From Aplidium turbinatum (Eukaryota; Chordata; Ascidiacea; Aplousobranchia; Polyclinidae), in assembly GCA_918807975.1 (NCBI GenBank), contig OU964928.1, forward strand, positions 16,141,823-16,205,822: 64,000 nucleotides of DNA, in the 5' to 3' direction. The notes beneath the pieces were generated by a model. That model was not told the origin of the DNA and made no database searches. It saw nothing but the letters and a program-made list of their open reading frames with translations. A program made the position numbers and the translations under genes. The number at the start of each line of letters is the position of its first letter. Within the stretch, counting starts at the first letter, position 1. Positions 32,201 to 45,177 of this stretch are shown here, piece by piece.

Positions 32201-35200
32201 CAAGACTCGTTCGCTGGTGACTTGGATGCTCTTGTGCCGAAATCCTCCGATATCTTGGACCGTTGCAACTTTACAGTACCTTTGGATGAGATACGCTTGA
32301 TTAAACGGTAAGATATTTACTCATGTGGGAAAGATTGCTCCATTGCAAGTTTTTTATCACACGCAAACAAAGTAGTTTCTATTTTTCCAAGTGGTGTTCA
32401 TTTTCTTTTTAAGAAAATATTGCTTTTTGATTTACGAGGTTTATACGCCAAGAAGCACAATATATCATTGTGTATGATCAAAATTTCATGATGTTTTCAT
32501 TCACACTAGCATGAACTTAATTAAGATGGAATTATTTTATGTACGCTGTGCAAGTGTGCGTCACATGATCCATTTTGGTGTTTATTATCTGACTACCTTT
32601 CATGGTTAGCGCAGCATTCCCTTTCATGGCATAGTTAGACACACTCTAAATGTCGCTAATCTTATTAGATCAGAAAAAAATGTTGGATGGAAATATTTGA
32701 CGTTGGAACTAGCAGATGGTGCGTCACTTCCGGCTCTCTATTTTCACGAGGGTGGATGCAAGAAGTTTTTGAAGGCACTAAACATATATATAATCACAAA
32801 GCCGTAAGTGCTGCCATCTCCAAGACTTTATTATTTACCAAATGATTTTATTGTGATCTCGCATACTTGCTTTTTGAATGTTACTGTAGTGTTTGCCGGC
32901 TGCTAGTAATTTTATCCCATTGTTTGATAATTAGAATTGTATCTTTTCAAGGTCCGCAAAACATCCAAGGACCCTGGAAGCTTTTCCTCACAATCGAGAT
33001 GCACTTACTCAATCCTTTGATGAACTTAATTTGTTCGACGAAAATGCTATACCAGCATTTCACACCAAATTCTTGGAGGTAGAGTATGCTAATTTCCGGA
33101 ATGGCCCGTTTCGGCGAGTCCGATCTCTTAACGGGGGATTTTTTCAATTTTTTTTTTAAATTATCAGGTACCGTAGCCTAATTATCATTGCCGTTTTAGG
33201 GTTAGGAGTTTGGGTTAGGGGTTAGGAACTCACCGAATCGGACTCACCGAATCGGACCCACCGAATCGGACTCACCGAATAGTAGCAGACCCCTAATTTC
33301 AAACATATTCATCAGCAATGTTTTTGAAATGAATAGGTATGTAAGTAGAATGCAGTGGTTAATAGACAGTGTTGTGTTGACATAACAGTGCATTATGCTT
33401 TTACACTACAAATACAAGACGGGCAAACAAAAATCAGTAGATCTCAAACTATTCTGCTGCATCTCTTCACCTTTTCAGCAACCTGTCAATTCAGCATTGA
33501 GTGGATTTTCAAAAGTCACTAACTTCCTTCAAGAGATGCTCAATCCTGCAGAAACTTCTTCTCGGCCCGCCCATGAAAGAGCAACTCTACCTGAAGGTGA
33601 TGTCACTCAAGCAGTAGGCTCAAGTCGAATTCAGATTAAGCAAGAAGGCGAAGGGAGCGGTGGATTTGAAGTTATTACATGTGTAAGTGTTTCTCACACG
33701 TCAGCTTAAGACTATTTTTTTGAAAAGTTGAGCTGGGTTTTTTGTTAATATTATCATCTAAAAAAGGCAAATTCTACTGAAAAGATTGTATTCCAGTTAG
33801 CTAGAATTCATTTAACATGCATTTTTTCTTCGTCTTACTTTTTGATATCGAAAAATGCTGCTTTTTTGTTCATGTGATGAGGACTGTGCGAATAATTAAA
33901 TTCTTCATGTAAATATATGCACGTCAATTTGTCTGACTTCATACTTTTTCAGGCTGATCTTGGACCACGTCGTGAACCGCCTCGTGAAATACCATTGAGT
34001 ACCGAGCTTTGGAACGCGCAGAAAGATAAAGAGGGTAGAGTGGTGAATGTGGATGAGGTCAAGATGGCTATTTTTAACGGAGTAAGTGGCTGTTGCATTT
34101 TAGTCTTCTGCTCAGCAGCAATGATGACATACACAGTTTTAGCTGCCCGTAGAACCAGTAGAATGTTGCTAACGTTAGTTTGATGGGCAGACTTGTTGTT
34201 TTGTCATTTCTGAACCCCTTAGGTTGACTTTCACCCAGCTTTTGTGTTTGAGAAAGCTTTGGAACAGTAGTTCTCACAGTATGGGCCATGGCCCAAATTT
34301 GGGCAACGAAAAGATTGAGTTTGGACCTCAAATCCGTTTGATTGCAAATGTATTTCAAGAGAACTAAAAGTGAGGCGAGATGCAATCTGGCCACAAAAGT
34401 CATTTTAGCAAAAAAAAATCAAGTGAATTTTGGGTCGCCATGAAACTGCTCTTGAACATTGTTTAGGACCATGTAAATGATGATCGAATGAGCTGAGACT
34501 ATCAAATAATTTATTGGAGCAGTTCATGTGCTTTACTATTAGAACAAGTACAGCATTATTTTTGCAACATCCTCTGTAAACAAAATCTTGAGGTTGACAA
34601 CTCGGATGGCCAGATTTGTATCAATGACTTAACGGTCTACTATACTGTAGTTATGTGTGAAATTGCAAAGTTGAGCTATAGAGAAAACTTTCTTGTTCAA
34701 CAAACGTTTCTCCTCCAACAGTCACAAGGTGTGCACTGTGCAGTGACATCATACCTGAATTGTAGACAATATCTGTATCATCTTGTTATTCTTTTTTTAG
34801 GGAGTTGATCCGACCTTGCGAAAGGAGGTGTGGAAATATTTACTCGATTACTTTCCTTGGAATCTGACCAGAGATGAATTGAAAGAACACAAGCGTCAGA
34901 AAGAGTAAGTGCAGGCTTGCGTTTAGTTTCTTTTAAACGTAAGTGTTTAATTGCATAGATATTACTTTTTAACAAAAGTATACGTTTTTAATCCACAATT
35001 TTTTTCATTATGTTAATGTTATAAGTTTTACGTTATATATGAGTAGTCAAGGTTTTTCAAAATGTTTGCTCTTTTCCAAATTACAGAGTATCTCTGCCTG
35101 GATTTAGTGCGAAAATTTGTCATGTTGTGCACAGACGAATTTCACCTGTCTAGTTTTTGCTCTGTTAGGTTTCTTTTGGAAAATGTGACGATTAACTCTA

Positions 35201-38200
35201 TGCTGAATTTTGCTTCTAAATGCGTAGTTACGATTTCTTTTTGGCTACCTTCCTGCTTCTGCTTGATTTGCCCATACAAATGACCAACACATGCAGCTAA
35301 AAATCATCCCACACTTTTTCTTACATGTTTTCTGTTTAGTGTTCAAAATACTTTTGCTAAGTTTCCGCGGAATAATGCAATCCCATTTACTTAAAAATTT
35401 AAATTTGCGCAACTTGTTCTCATATTCAGGGCTTTGGAACCGGTATAAAAAGGAAACGGCTCCGGCTCCATTACCCTATTTACTCAAATGAGATACGACT
35501 TCATTGATAGTAGCCCTCGATCAGTAATCGCCCCAAATGAAAAATCTTACGAAGTAGCAGGCGCACAACGATTAAAAATACCAACCAACAATCAATTTTG
35601 TGATGGGTTGCTGTTAAATTAAGTGAATCAGCCAATAGCATCTCATGAAATTAATTGAAACTGGAGCTCTCTATCAAATAACTGGCTCCAGCTCCACCAG
35701 AATTTTACAAACAGCTCCAGCTCTTTTTGAAGATACAAAGCTTCGGCGCTCCAGCTCCAAAACTCTGCTTCAACTGCATGAAATATAACTGAAAATATTT
35801 CTATCAAATATATGTTTATATACAAATACATTGCCTGCTAACTTTAACTGTTGATCTATCTTTCAGAGACGAATACTATAAAATGAAAATACAATGGAAA
35901 TCCGTTGACGAGGACCAGGAAAGTCGCTTCAGCTCTCTAAAGTGCGTAGCATGCTTTGGATGTTGTCATTTTTTTTTATTTTTTATATTCCAATAATTGT
36001 AACGCTTCTTCGACCAACGTGTAGCGTAAGTTGTCTTCCATTTACCTTTCTATTCCCAAACTCTGCGCAGTGATAATTTCTTGCGATTAAAACATTAGTA
36101 ATTTACGTTGTCTGTCTTTTTTTTGAAGAGAAAACAAGTGTCTGATCGAGAAAGATGTATCCCGAACCGACCGCACTCGCATGTTCTATGAAGGAAACAA
36201 CAACGTGAGCCTGAAGATGCTCAACGATATCTTGGTCACCTACGTCATGTATAACTTTGATCTCGGTACGTCATAAGTCATGCATGAGTGCAATGATCCA
36301 TCTGCATGAAGTTAGTGCAATGATGCAGTACAGTGAATGATCACTACTCTTTCTGCATATTGTTTTATGCTGTATGATGCATTTCCTAAGGTATGACCGT
36401 TACGTTTTTTCGAAAGTCCATTTTCACGCAATTTTTCAATATATTTAAGTCACATAAACGTGTTTTAAAAACAAAGTTCATTCATGCACAACAACTCTTA
36501 CGACAATCTTCCCCGTTGACGGCCACGATATTTTACATCACTTTTTATAAACCAATACCTTCCACGCTCCTCATTTTCTACTGTATGTACTGTCATCACA
36601 ATCGTGGAATGTCATGCATATACCTAAACAATAAATCAGTCGTTTTTTACATTGATTTAACGTCTGTAGACTAATTTGCTGTCTGGGTACAGTTCAAAGT
36701 AAATCTAATTTAGTTTGCGAAGCAGGAAACTTTAACCTTCAAACATGACGACGTGTCTTTGTCGTTGTTGCAGGATACGTTCAAGGCATGAACGACTTGC
36801 TCTCTCCCATCCTAGAAGTGATGGGCAGTGAAGTCGATGCTTTTTGGTGTTTTGTTGGATTCATGAATATCGTCGTAAGATTTTTTTTTATACGTTTGTA
36901 TTTTTAATTTTTATTGTGACTGTTATAAAACTGTCTCTCATGTTCTGTTACGCATGAGTCAGACTTTTTTTAGGAAAAGCAAGAAGACTCTTAGCGTAAG
37001 TCCCGTTAGTCAAATTGAAAAGAAGCTAAAAGACTTAGCCTATACAGTCACCACAAGAATGCAAGTCACTTTATTTATCAAATGTTTGGTGAACAGTTTC
37101 ACTTTGTCTTTACCATTAAAAGACTTAGTTTGTTAGTGATGAGTTGACCAGCAGCAAAGCTTCTGTCTTCAGCTATGCTCGAGCATTGATTGAATCCAAT
37201 AAATTTCGGTGCTATGGCTCTTTTTGTAGATTTACAATGGTTTCTTTTGTGTTTTCCTGTTGGAATACAAAGTATATGGTGGTTTGGACACTTCTGCGCT
37301 TTAATGAACTTCATAAATGATTCGGAAGGAGTTGGTTGTAGCAGTCTTAGTCTATTCACATCGAGCATAGTCGTAGATCATTCAAAGAAATCGTTATACA
37401 TTTCACATCTTGGAAAATAATCGAAGTCAAAATATTAGTATAAAAGTAAAGTGATCAAAGTATCTCAAGCTCAAAGCAAATTTGTTTGTCCTTGGGTAAG
37501 TTCAGATTTGAAATTAGATCGCAGTTCAGTTCAGACGATAGTATATTCAATTATTCATAGTTCATAGTAGATAGTATTATTCATAGTTCAGTTGCATTGC
37601 CAAGTTTTTTCATACATAATATTTAGGCAGTCAAGTGCACTATGCCATAACGTTTTAGTTTGTACCATAAAGATTGTAGGCTAGATGTCAATTTATGGTT
37701 AATTAATGTGAATAGTTAACGTAATATTTGTGGAAATGCATGGTAAATACAATATACTGTGTGAGCTCATTGTTGTTTCTTTGTATTTGCATTATATTCC
37801 ATGTTTCAGCAACACAACTTCGAAATGAGCCAGAAAGGGATGAAGAAGCAACTGCAGGATCTTCGGACACTGATCCAGTTTCTTGATCCCAAGTTTTTCG
37901 ATAGTTTAACGGAGAAGGACTCCGGCAATCTTTACTTCTGCTTCAGATGGCTCCTGCTCAGATTCAAACGAGAATTTTCCTTCGAGGACATCCAGACATT
38001 GTGGGAGGTACCGTCTGTGATATTCACTATCGGTGTCTATTGATACTCAAACGGTTCCGATTCCTTTGTCAAAAATTGTGCCCATGAAGATCGTCACAAT
38101 TTAACGTTTATCGGTTGCAGAATGACTAAAAAGCTTGGTCCGTTTTCATAAAGCATTAAGCCCCAAACATATTAAGACAAATTCGTGACTAAGCCAATAT

Positions 38201-38754
38201 TTCAAAAACTGAAATCTACCCACATCGGTGCAATCACTTTTATATTGCAAAATAGTGTTAATTGTTTCACTGGGGTTTTGCGATGCAACTTCGGTCAAAG
38301 CCAAGTCTCATCTTAAAATAACATAGCCAACAGACTGCGTAGTTTATTCGGTCCTGGTTACTGTGACATGTTTTTAAAACCCTGTTAAATTCCAGGTGAT
38401 GTGGACAGGATTGCCTTGCCCCAATTACCACCTGGTTATTTGCGTTGCACTTTTGGATTCCGAAAAGCACATTCTTATGCAAAAAGAAAACGAATTCACC
38501 GAAATATTAAAGGTATCCTTTGTGAATGTGCTTATTTGTTTCATTGTTACTGTATGATCAAGTTTGAGATTTATGTTGTACGTCTGGTTTTTCATACGTA
38601 TTCACATCCCGATTTTACTTTGCAGCACGTCAATAACCTTTCCTGCAAAATTGACCTTAATGCGACTTTGCGGAAAGCGGAAGGAATCTATCTTCAGCTC
38701 TCCACCTGCAGACGCGATCTATCAGACTCCGTACGCTCTGTGCTGAGTTTGTAA
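29209..38754 (+). CDS. TBC1D15: TBC1D15/17-type Rab GTPase-activating protein
   Basis: Stimulates GTP hydrolysis by Rab GTPases; the vertebrate relative acts on Rab7 at mitochondria and late endosomes. Fifteen exons join in phase to 654 residues (human TBC1D15 ~690): 29,209-29,271; 30,630-30,725; 31,603-31,727; 32,083-32,307; 32,669-32,803; 32,952-33,078; 33,479-33,682; 33,953-34,081; 34,801-34,904; 35,867-35,941; 36,129-36,265; 36,774-36,874; 37,810-38,007; 38,396-38,512; 38,626-38,754. The N-terminal DUF3548-type region (~1-290) keeps GFSKVTNF, and the linker ends GFEVITCADLG. The TBC domain (~365-600) has the arginine finger in IEKDVSR (Arg440), the glutamine finger in GYVQGM (Gln477), DAFWCF and LLLRFKREFSF. 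Catalysis should be intact. Vertebrates have two paralogues; this appears to be the single pro-orthologue. Introns carry two TTAGGG MITEs, a Penelope-like fragment and two hAT MITEs. Confidence 0.96.
29470..29679 (-). mobile_element. TTAGGG-bearing MITE, copy 2 (9-bp TSD)
   Basis: Reverse-orientation copy of 28,617-28,826, also 210 bp, in TBC1D15 intron 1. It is flanked by a perfect TGTAGTGGG (29,461-29,469 and 29,680-29,688). It carries the CCCTAACTCCTAACCCTAA-type core and CCGAATCGGACTCACC repeats. Confidence 0.9.
29800..30575 (-). mobile_element. Penelope-like element 3' fragment with inverted arms
   Basis: A 170-codon minus-strand frame (30,030-30,542) matches the C-terminus of Penelope-like retroelements. 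It has a GIY-YIG-type endonuclease region with VYKIICKKCRESYIGS, then LHSRIKEHLS, and a terminal RFKETIFISRQNPKINNR. The reverse transcriptase is missing, so it is a truncated copy. The ~80 bp at 29,800-29,879 is an inverted copy of 30,496-30,575, fitting the inverted terminal arrangements known for this family. It lies in TBC1D15 intron 1, antisense, ending ~55 bp before exon 2. Confidence 0.85.
33097..33292 (+). mobile_element. TTAGGG-bearing MITE, copy 3
   Basis: Third copy of the 28.6-kb family, 196 bp, in TBC1D15 intron 6 only ~18 bp after the exon 6 donor. It is flanked by CTAATTTC (33,089-33,096 and 33,293-33,300); the ninth base differs. It shares the CGGAATGGCCCGTTTCGG start and the GTAGCAGACCC end. 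Confidence 0.88.
34265..34461. mobile_element. hAT-type MITE, degraded (TBC1D15 intron 8)
   Basis: Left CAGTAGTTCTCACAGTATGG with GGGCCATGGCCC, and right TTGGGTCGCCATGAA...TTGAACATTG, match the widespread CAGTGGTTCTCAA...GGGTCGC hAT pattern. The target duplication is not clear. Confidence 0.55.
35427..35767. mobile_element. hAT-type MITE rich in GGAGCTGGAG (TBC1D15 intron 9)
   Basis: Left CAGGGCTTTGGAACCGG; right, inward, CAGAGTTTTGGAGCTGGAGC. Multiple CTCCAGCTCC words occur near the right end. No clear target duplication. Confidence 0.6.
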
Positions 38755-40410
38755 CGTTCTTGAGCCGCTGCGTTTCCATCATAAGTTATACAGTATATAA
38801 TATTGTATTGTGTATAATATAAGTTATATAATATATAACTTGTAAACAATAAGGAACGATCCATCCTGATCTTGAATTAGTCTTTGCTACAGACACTTTG
38901 CTACTTATTTTGTACTGTGTTTGTTTAGGCTTGGTGTATGTATATAATGCTTCTTCATTATTTGGTGAATCTTTTATCGTGAACCGTTTGCTAGTTTGTT
39001 TTTTTTATCATACATTGTGTTATTTTGTGCTGTCGTTTTTATGTTTTTCTTATTGTATGTTAAAAAATTTCTGCCTTGTTTCTTTTTTAATGAAATTAAG
39101 GCGTCGAATATCAGTTTTGAAGCTACAACTTTGGCTTGTGCCAAGTTCATGAGCCCACACTACTGAATTTTCACCCACTTGCTATTCCACATGACGATTT
39201 GCTCTGCTCGTGATCGTGAGTGACATTTTGCATTTTAGCAAATTTCCTTGTATGCTACATGGTTTTGAATTTAACTCAATGCACTGTCCACATGAAAGAT
39301 ATTTTGTCAACACGTCAAATGCAGCAACTTGAGTGGACCGACCACGAATTGGAAGTTTGCTTTTTAAATTTTTTCGTTGTGGTACTAGTGACATGGTAGA
39401 GAAAAGTTTTCAGTACTAATTAGCTGTAGGCTACGTACACCTTTTACTACAACAGTGTTTCCCTAAATTAAGCTTCATGTAAAAACATTATCGAAGCATT
39501 TTCACGTGACGTTTAGCTCACGAACTCCTACTTGCCGAGGCTGGCTTTGACGCATGGTCGTTCAACCTTTTTCTCAGCAAACATGCACATTGGATTTGCA
39601 TTCAGTTTATCGGCCACAGGAAGCACTTTACAAATTAAACCTCTCCCTCCAAAGAAACTGCAGATGTTTTGTTTCTTGTCACGGTGGGTACACACCGTAC
39701 ACTCACAACGGGTCTTAGTGAAAGCCTCAGCTGGTTGAACATCATCCCTGCTTTAACGTTTGCTCATTGCCAAATTTCTTTTTCCGTACTTACAGCAATC
39801 ACGGCCATGTATTGGGCTTCCTAGAGTGGGGACATCTTTCCAATAATTTTTTTAGTGATTTTTTAACTAAATTATTTTTAAAGCCATTTTCTGCTTGTAA
39901 GTTTACAAACCACCAAATAAAAGTTGTTACTGTTGACTCTGATAGTAACAATTGATGGAGAGTATACAGCTACGTTGTTTATTGAAATGTTTTTAAAAGT
40001 TGTAGAACTCCTTCTTTGAAGCACATAAGAAAACTTTTTGGCGACATAGTGCTCTAAGCTACCAGAATAGCGTATCATAGAGCCCATTGGACAAATAGTA
40101 TTTTCAATGCGGTAAAGTGGCAATACAGTACTTGTTCTTGTGATGTCAGTATTCTTTAAACATTAAACAATTTCGTTTCAAAGTCTTTATTTGATTGAGA
40201 GTCACGACCAAATGGTTCCTGGTTCTCGGTGTACCAGACAGCGAAAGGTTGCATTGACATCTCGATGTTGTTGTGCGGCGTTTCTGTTTTCAACAACAGG
40301 TGAAGGACTTGAACAGCATTTTTTCCTGATTTCAATTCTTAAAACACAAATCTAAATTTTATGTCTCCACAAACGTTCGTTATGTCAGCCGACGTAATTG
40401 GTTTGTATGA
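38755..40410. other. 3' UTR of TBC1D15 and intergenic DNA
   Basis: AT-rich. A perfect small palindrome AAGTTATATAATATATAACTT lies near 38,820-38,840. An AATAAA is present at about 39,917. No other gene is supported: open frames here start with non-ATG codons or lack protein-like composition. Confidence 0.4.
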
Positions 40411-43400
40411 CTCATCATCATCATAATCCATCGTCGGTTTGTTCCCCACTAGTGGGGGTGGCCGATTGTTTCCGCGCAGCAATTGTCTTAATCCCTTTTC
40501 TCCATTTCACCCTGTCCCTTGCATCTTCCTCCTTCAGTCCGACTTTTTTAAACTCATCCTTCACTTGTTGTTTCCACGTTCTTCTTGGACGACCGCGTTT
40601 CCTCTTCCCATCCACCTTTAGATCTAGTGCCTTTCTAAGAAAACTTCCTCCCTCCTTATCACATGTCCATACCATCTTACTCCATTTGCCCTTGCCAGTT
40701 GGTCTATGGTCTCTCTCATCTCTAGCATATCCAACAATTCTTCAGTCCTTTTTTCCCTTCTCGTTTTCACCCCACACATTGCTCTCACCATTGACCTTTC
40801 CGTTCTTCTCAGGATTGCCAGTTCACTCTCTCTCAATACCCATGTCTCGCTACCATATAGCATTGCAGGCCGCACACAGCTCCGATATACTTTTCCTTTC
40901 ATCCTTAGTGAAAATTTTCTGCCATGCAACATTTCCCCACATTTCCTGAACTTTGCCCAGCCCAATCTTGCCCTTGTTGTCACCGCTGCTTCACATCCAC
41001 CACTTCCATTTATCCGATCACCCAGATAACAGAAGTCTGTCACTGTTTCGATGCCACGGCAGAACTCATCATCATGGCCTTCCACTTCATTCCTTCCTTT
41101 ACTGCATTTCCCACAAACAAAACACTTCGCCAATCTTGTTGCGGCTCTCTTGACATTAGCACATCTTGCATGTACCCACTTTCCACATTCCTTGCATTGC
41201 ATTGAATTTCTCATCACTCTCTTGCCACATATTCCACAGGGATCTACTTTGCTCTCAACAACTGTTCCTTCTGCTCCACTCACCATCACTTTTGTTTTTT
41301 CAAGATTCACCTTCATACCCTTGGTTTCAAATGCTTCTTTCCATTTCTCAAACTTTCTCTCCATTCCCTCCATACTATTACTTGTCAAGACCAGGTCGTC
41401 TGCATACAAAATTTCACTCAATAAGCCCTCCCTCACTCCTTCAGTTACAACGTCAACCACAATAGCAAATATCAGAGGTGACAAAACTGATCCCTGGTGT
41501 ACACCAACCTTCACAGAAAACCCGTTTGAATAATTTGATCCAACTCTCACTTTTGTTCTTGCATCCTCATACATAGACATCACAGCTCTCACTAATACCT
41601 CCGGTATACCTCTTTTCCTCATTGCCCATTCCATCACTTTCCTTGGTACTCTGTCAAATGCCTTTTCTAAGTCGACGAAACACATATATAGTTTTCTCTG
41701 CTTCTCTCGGTATTCCTCCTGCATTCTTCTCAATATAAACAGAACATCCACTGTACCTTTTCCTGGCATAAATCCAAACTGCTTATCATTTAATTTCACC
41801 AATGTTCTTAACCTCTTTTCTAGTATTCGCTCCACAATTTTCATTCCATGCTCTAGTAGTTTTACACCTCTATATGCACTGCAACTTCTCACATCCCCTT
41901 TTCTCTTGAATAGTGGAACAACAATACTATGCTTCCACTCCTCCGGCATTCCCTCTCCATCTAATACCCTTTGGCTAAGTTGTAGCATTACTTCAATTCC
42001 CAACTCTCCACTTGCTTTTATCATCTCTACGCTCACTTCTGATGGACCGGCTGCTTTATGCAGTTTCATTTGCCCCATTGCCTCCACCACTTCATCACGA
42101 GTAATTTTTCCCACTGGACCCTCCACCAGATCAACCTCTGTCATATGATCCCATACATTCTCCTTATTCATAACATTTTCCATATGTTCCTTCCACACTT
42201 CTCCTCTGCTTTCCGGGCTGAAATGCAACTTCCCATCTCCACTCCTTATACATCTTCCCCCTACAATATCTTTCCCATCCTTTTTCATTTGCTTTATGAG
42301 TCTGAATACTTTGTTTTGGCTTTCCCCCATTTTATTAAGTTCCTCCTCAGCACCATTCTTCATAGCTCTTGCAACAACCCTCTTTGCCTTCTTTTTCATA
42401 CTCTTATACTTCTTTTTATTCTCTTCTGACCCATTTTTGCGCCACTGCTTGTATGCATATCTTTTCTGTGAAATCGCATGCTTCACCTCCTCATCCCACC
42501 ACCATGTGTCTCCACGATCCCTCCTCACTTTCTTTTTCCCACATCATCACATGCTGCTAGGACACCTTTCTGAAATGAAGCCCACAAGTCTTGCGCACTC
42601 ATGTTTACCAGCTCTTTTGCTCTTTTCACAAACTTAATTCTCGTTTCTTTTTCTTCCAGTTTCCACACATTTCTCACAAAAACTCGTTCTTTCTTCACAA
42701 TTTTCTTCACTTTTTTCATATTTAAGTCTCCTACTACTAGTCTATGCTGCAACTCCCACGGAATTACTTTCACATTCTTCAAGTACTTTCTCTGTTCCTG
42801 CCCAACCACAATAAAATCAATTTCCGACTCATGTCCTCCTGAGCTGTAAGTCACCTTCCTTTTCTCTTTCTTTTTAAACCATGTGTTGGCAATACAAAGT
42901 TTCCTTTCATCACAAAATTCAAGTAGCATTCTTCCTTCCATGTTTCTCTCCCTAAAACCATACCCTCCATGAATGCCCTCGAACCCATTTGCTTGTTTTC
43001 CAACATGCCCATTAAAATCTCCTAATCCAAACACCAACTCTTTTGAACTCCGTAAATCCCATTCCTCTGCCAAAACATCATAAAAACTTTCCTTTTCTAA
43101 GTAATCCCTACCACTTTGAGGTGCATATGCACAGATTAGCCTCGCTACCTCCTCTTCAAAAGCAAGTACCATTGTCATCACTCTGTCACTCCTTCTTCTA
43201 ACTTCTATTACTTTCTCACATAATTCCTCTTTTACCAAGAAACCAACACCACCGATTCCTGTGTTATTTCCTGACCACCATAACTTATATCTCCTCCCAT
43301 TGGCACCTAAAAACCGCGCTGACTGTCCCCTCCATCTTACTTCCTCTAGGCCACATATATCCACCCTTCTTTTTCTTAGTTCTTCACATATTTCAGTTCC

Positions 43401-44180
43401 TTCACCACACAAACTTCCCACATTCCAGCATCCGATTCTAACACCATAATCTTTTTTCAATGTTTTTTTGTATTCTCGGAACCCAGAGATTCTTCGCACC
43501 CCTTGCCCATCTAAGGGCTGCTGGGGACTAGGGGCCATTTTTAGCTTTTGCTGCATTTAAATAATATTTTGGAGCATAGATTTTCCAGCCGGATGCCCTT
43601 CCTGACGCTAACCACAGTTATTGGCGGTGGGCCTAGCCTTTACTTAAAAAAGTATTTTCTGCAAGGCAGCAGGATTTCTAACAAGTTTTAGCCAACCAGT
43701 CGAGGTTGTTGCCCATGAGGTGGGACGTGGACCCACTTGTTAGTTTGGTGTGTGATCAAGATCAGTGTTCCCCGAGACCCATGGTGTAACAATCCATGGC
43801 GACTGCCCAGGGTTCAAAGGTGCTACTTGTACTACACACCTACCTGACTGTGTTGTCTAATGCTTGTACGCTATCAGCGCTTAAGCTACTCAATGGCACG
43901 AGTGCAAATGGATAGCAGGTGCAGGTCTACTGTTGACACCAATATCAACGTGATTCTATTAAATCAACCAAGCACTAACAAATATGCAGACAAATATAAA
44001 AGAAAATACAAGTAGAAGGGTAGACTTGCCATGGGGAGGAGACGCTATCACTGACCCAACAAAGCTCTTCCAGGATTGCACACAACAAACAGACAAGGGT
44101 AACAGCTAACAGGATTATCAGCAAAGACGCTCGCATTGCCAAAATAATACATAGGTAGGGCACTTCCAGTAGCTCTATGG
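40411..44180 (-). mobile_element. Non-LTR retrotransposon (APE endonuclease + RT), nearly whole
   Basis: Three minus-strand frames follow each other. The first (43,556-42,525, 343 codons) is an APE-type endonuclease with GCWNVGSLCG, LEEVRWRGQ, GLGDFNGHVG and SEIDFIVV. The second (42,528-40,624, 634 codons) is the reverse transcriptase with VDLEKAFDRVPR, HQGSVLSPLIFAIVVD and YADD (residues 375-378). It also has a PHD-like finger at 431-475 (C-x2-C, C-x2-C, H-x2-C, C-x2-C) and a RWYGHVIRREE end. The third (40,675-40,421) holds ALDLKVDGKRKRGRPRRTWK. In relatives these form one protein, so two frame shifts are inferred, near 42,527 and near 40,650. The 3' end carries an ATGATGATGAT tail near 40,411-40,427. 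The 5' UTR runs to about 44,180 (limit uncertain). The clade is not settled (RTE/CR1-like). Confidence 0.9.
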
Positions 44181-45177
44181 ATGCTCATACTGCAAATTCA
44201 GGACGTAGATTAACTGGTCAAGGATTGTCCAGCCACCAAAATCAGTAGCAGATAAGGAGCAGTACACGCATGTGACAACATTTTTGAACAATGACTGAAG
44301 CACCAAAGGAACTGCATATGAGGTGTGTGCAAACCAAACGACTCTACTATTAGTCTTATTTGTAAACATGAAAGTCAAGTGTTGTCCTGCAAACACAGTT
44401 TGCACAAACTTTTTCTAGAGAGATACACGTTGGGAATCGAACTAACCATGCAGCAAACTATAGCACACACACTTACACTTTTGTCACCTCTATCTATTTT
44501 TAGACGTTTGCTGTGTTGACATGTAAGAGGTTTTCGCTGTGATGGTCAGAAATGGGTAATTGAACTACGATTTCTGGCTCGAAAAAAACACGGTAGTCAG
44601 TGACGTCAGAATTCTTATAATTAAGGGCGGCGGCAATCGAACGTGTCAAAACGGAGCAAATCCTCAAGCAAATTTTACGTGTGCGACAGATCTTGTAGAG
44701 GATATTTTTATTGCTTTTCGTAGGCGTTTTTCCCAACCGTCAGCACCGCTTATGTAGACCACCAATTATTTTCAAAAAATAAACCGCTATTTCCAAATAC
44801 TGTAGCCGAATGTTACATACTTGTTAAAGTTTTTTTTATTGGACAATTTCAATAGAAGCTTAATTTTAGACGTTCGTATTCATTACAATTTTGTTTCAAA
44901 AATGCTGTAATAGGCTACAACAGCTATTCCTCTGAGCGAAAATCATTTTTTAAAAGAAATAAACTTGAATAAGAAGTGACAACCATGAAATGACATCGGG
45001 TCGCATTTTGGATAAGCTGTATCACGAATGCTTATCAGGTCAAGTGCTGCATATCTGATCAAAACAGCACTTTAGAACTTTACATAAATGTCGTGGCATA
45101 AATCACATAACCTTCCTTTGCAGCAACGTATCAAAGTTGATTTTGTTGCTCGTGCTGTTTGGCTTATCCCTTTAGAG
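44181..45177. other. No gene recognised
   Basis: Includes B-box-like words (GGGAATCGAAC near 44,432 and GGCAATCGAACG near 44,631), possible SINE scraps. Nothing stronger. Confidence 0.35.

Noticed and set aside
40398-43449. Many plus-strand open frames rich in Ser, Phe, His and Pro
   Set aside because: They are complements of the minus-strand LINE coding frames and have no protein-like motifs of their own.
44560-44757. Open frames near GGGAATCGAAC words as a further SINE or tRNA
   Set aside because: Only B-box-like words are present; no A box and no shared body with the five SINE copies.
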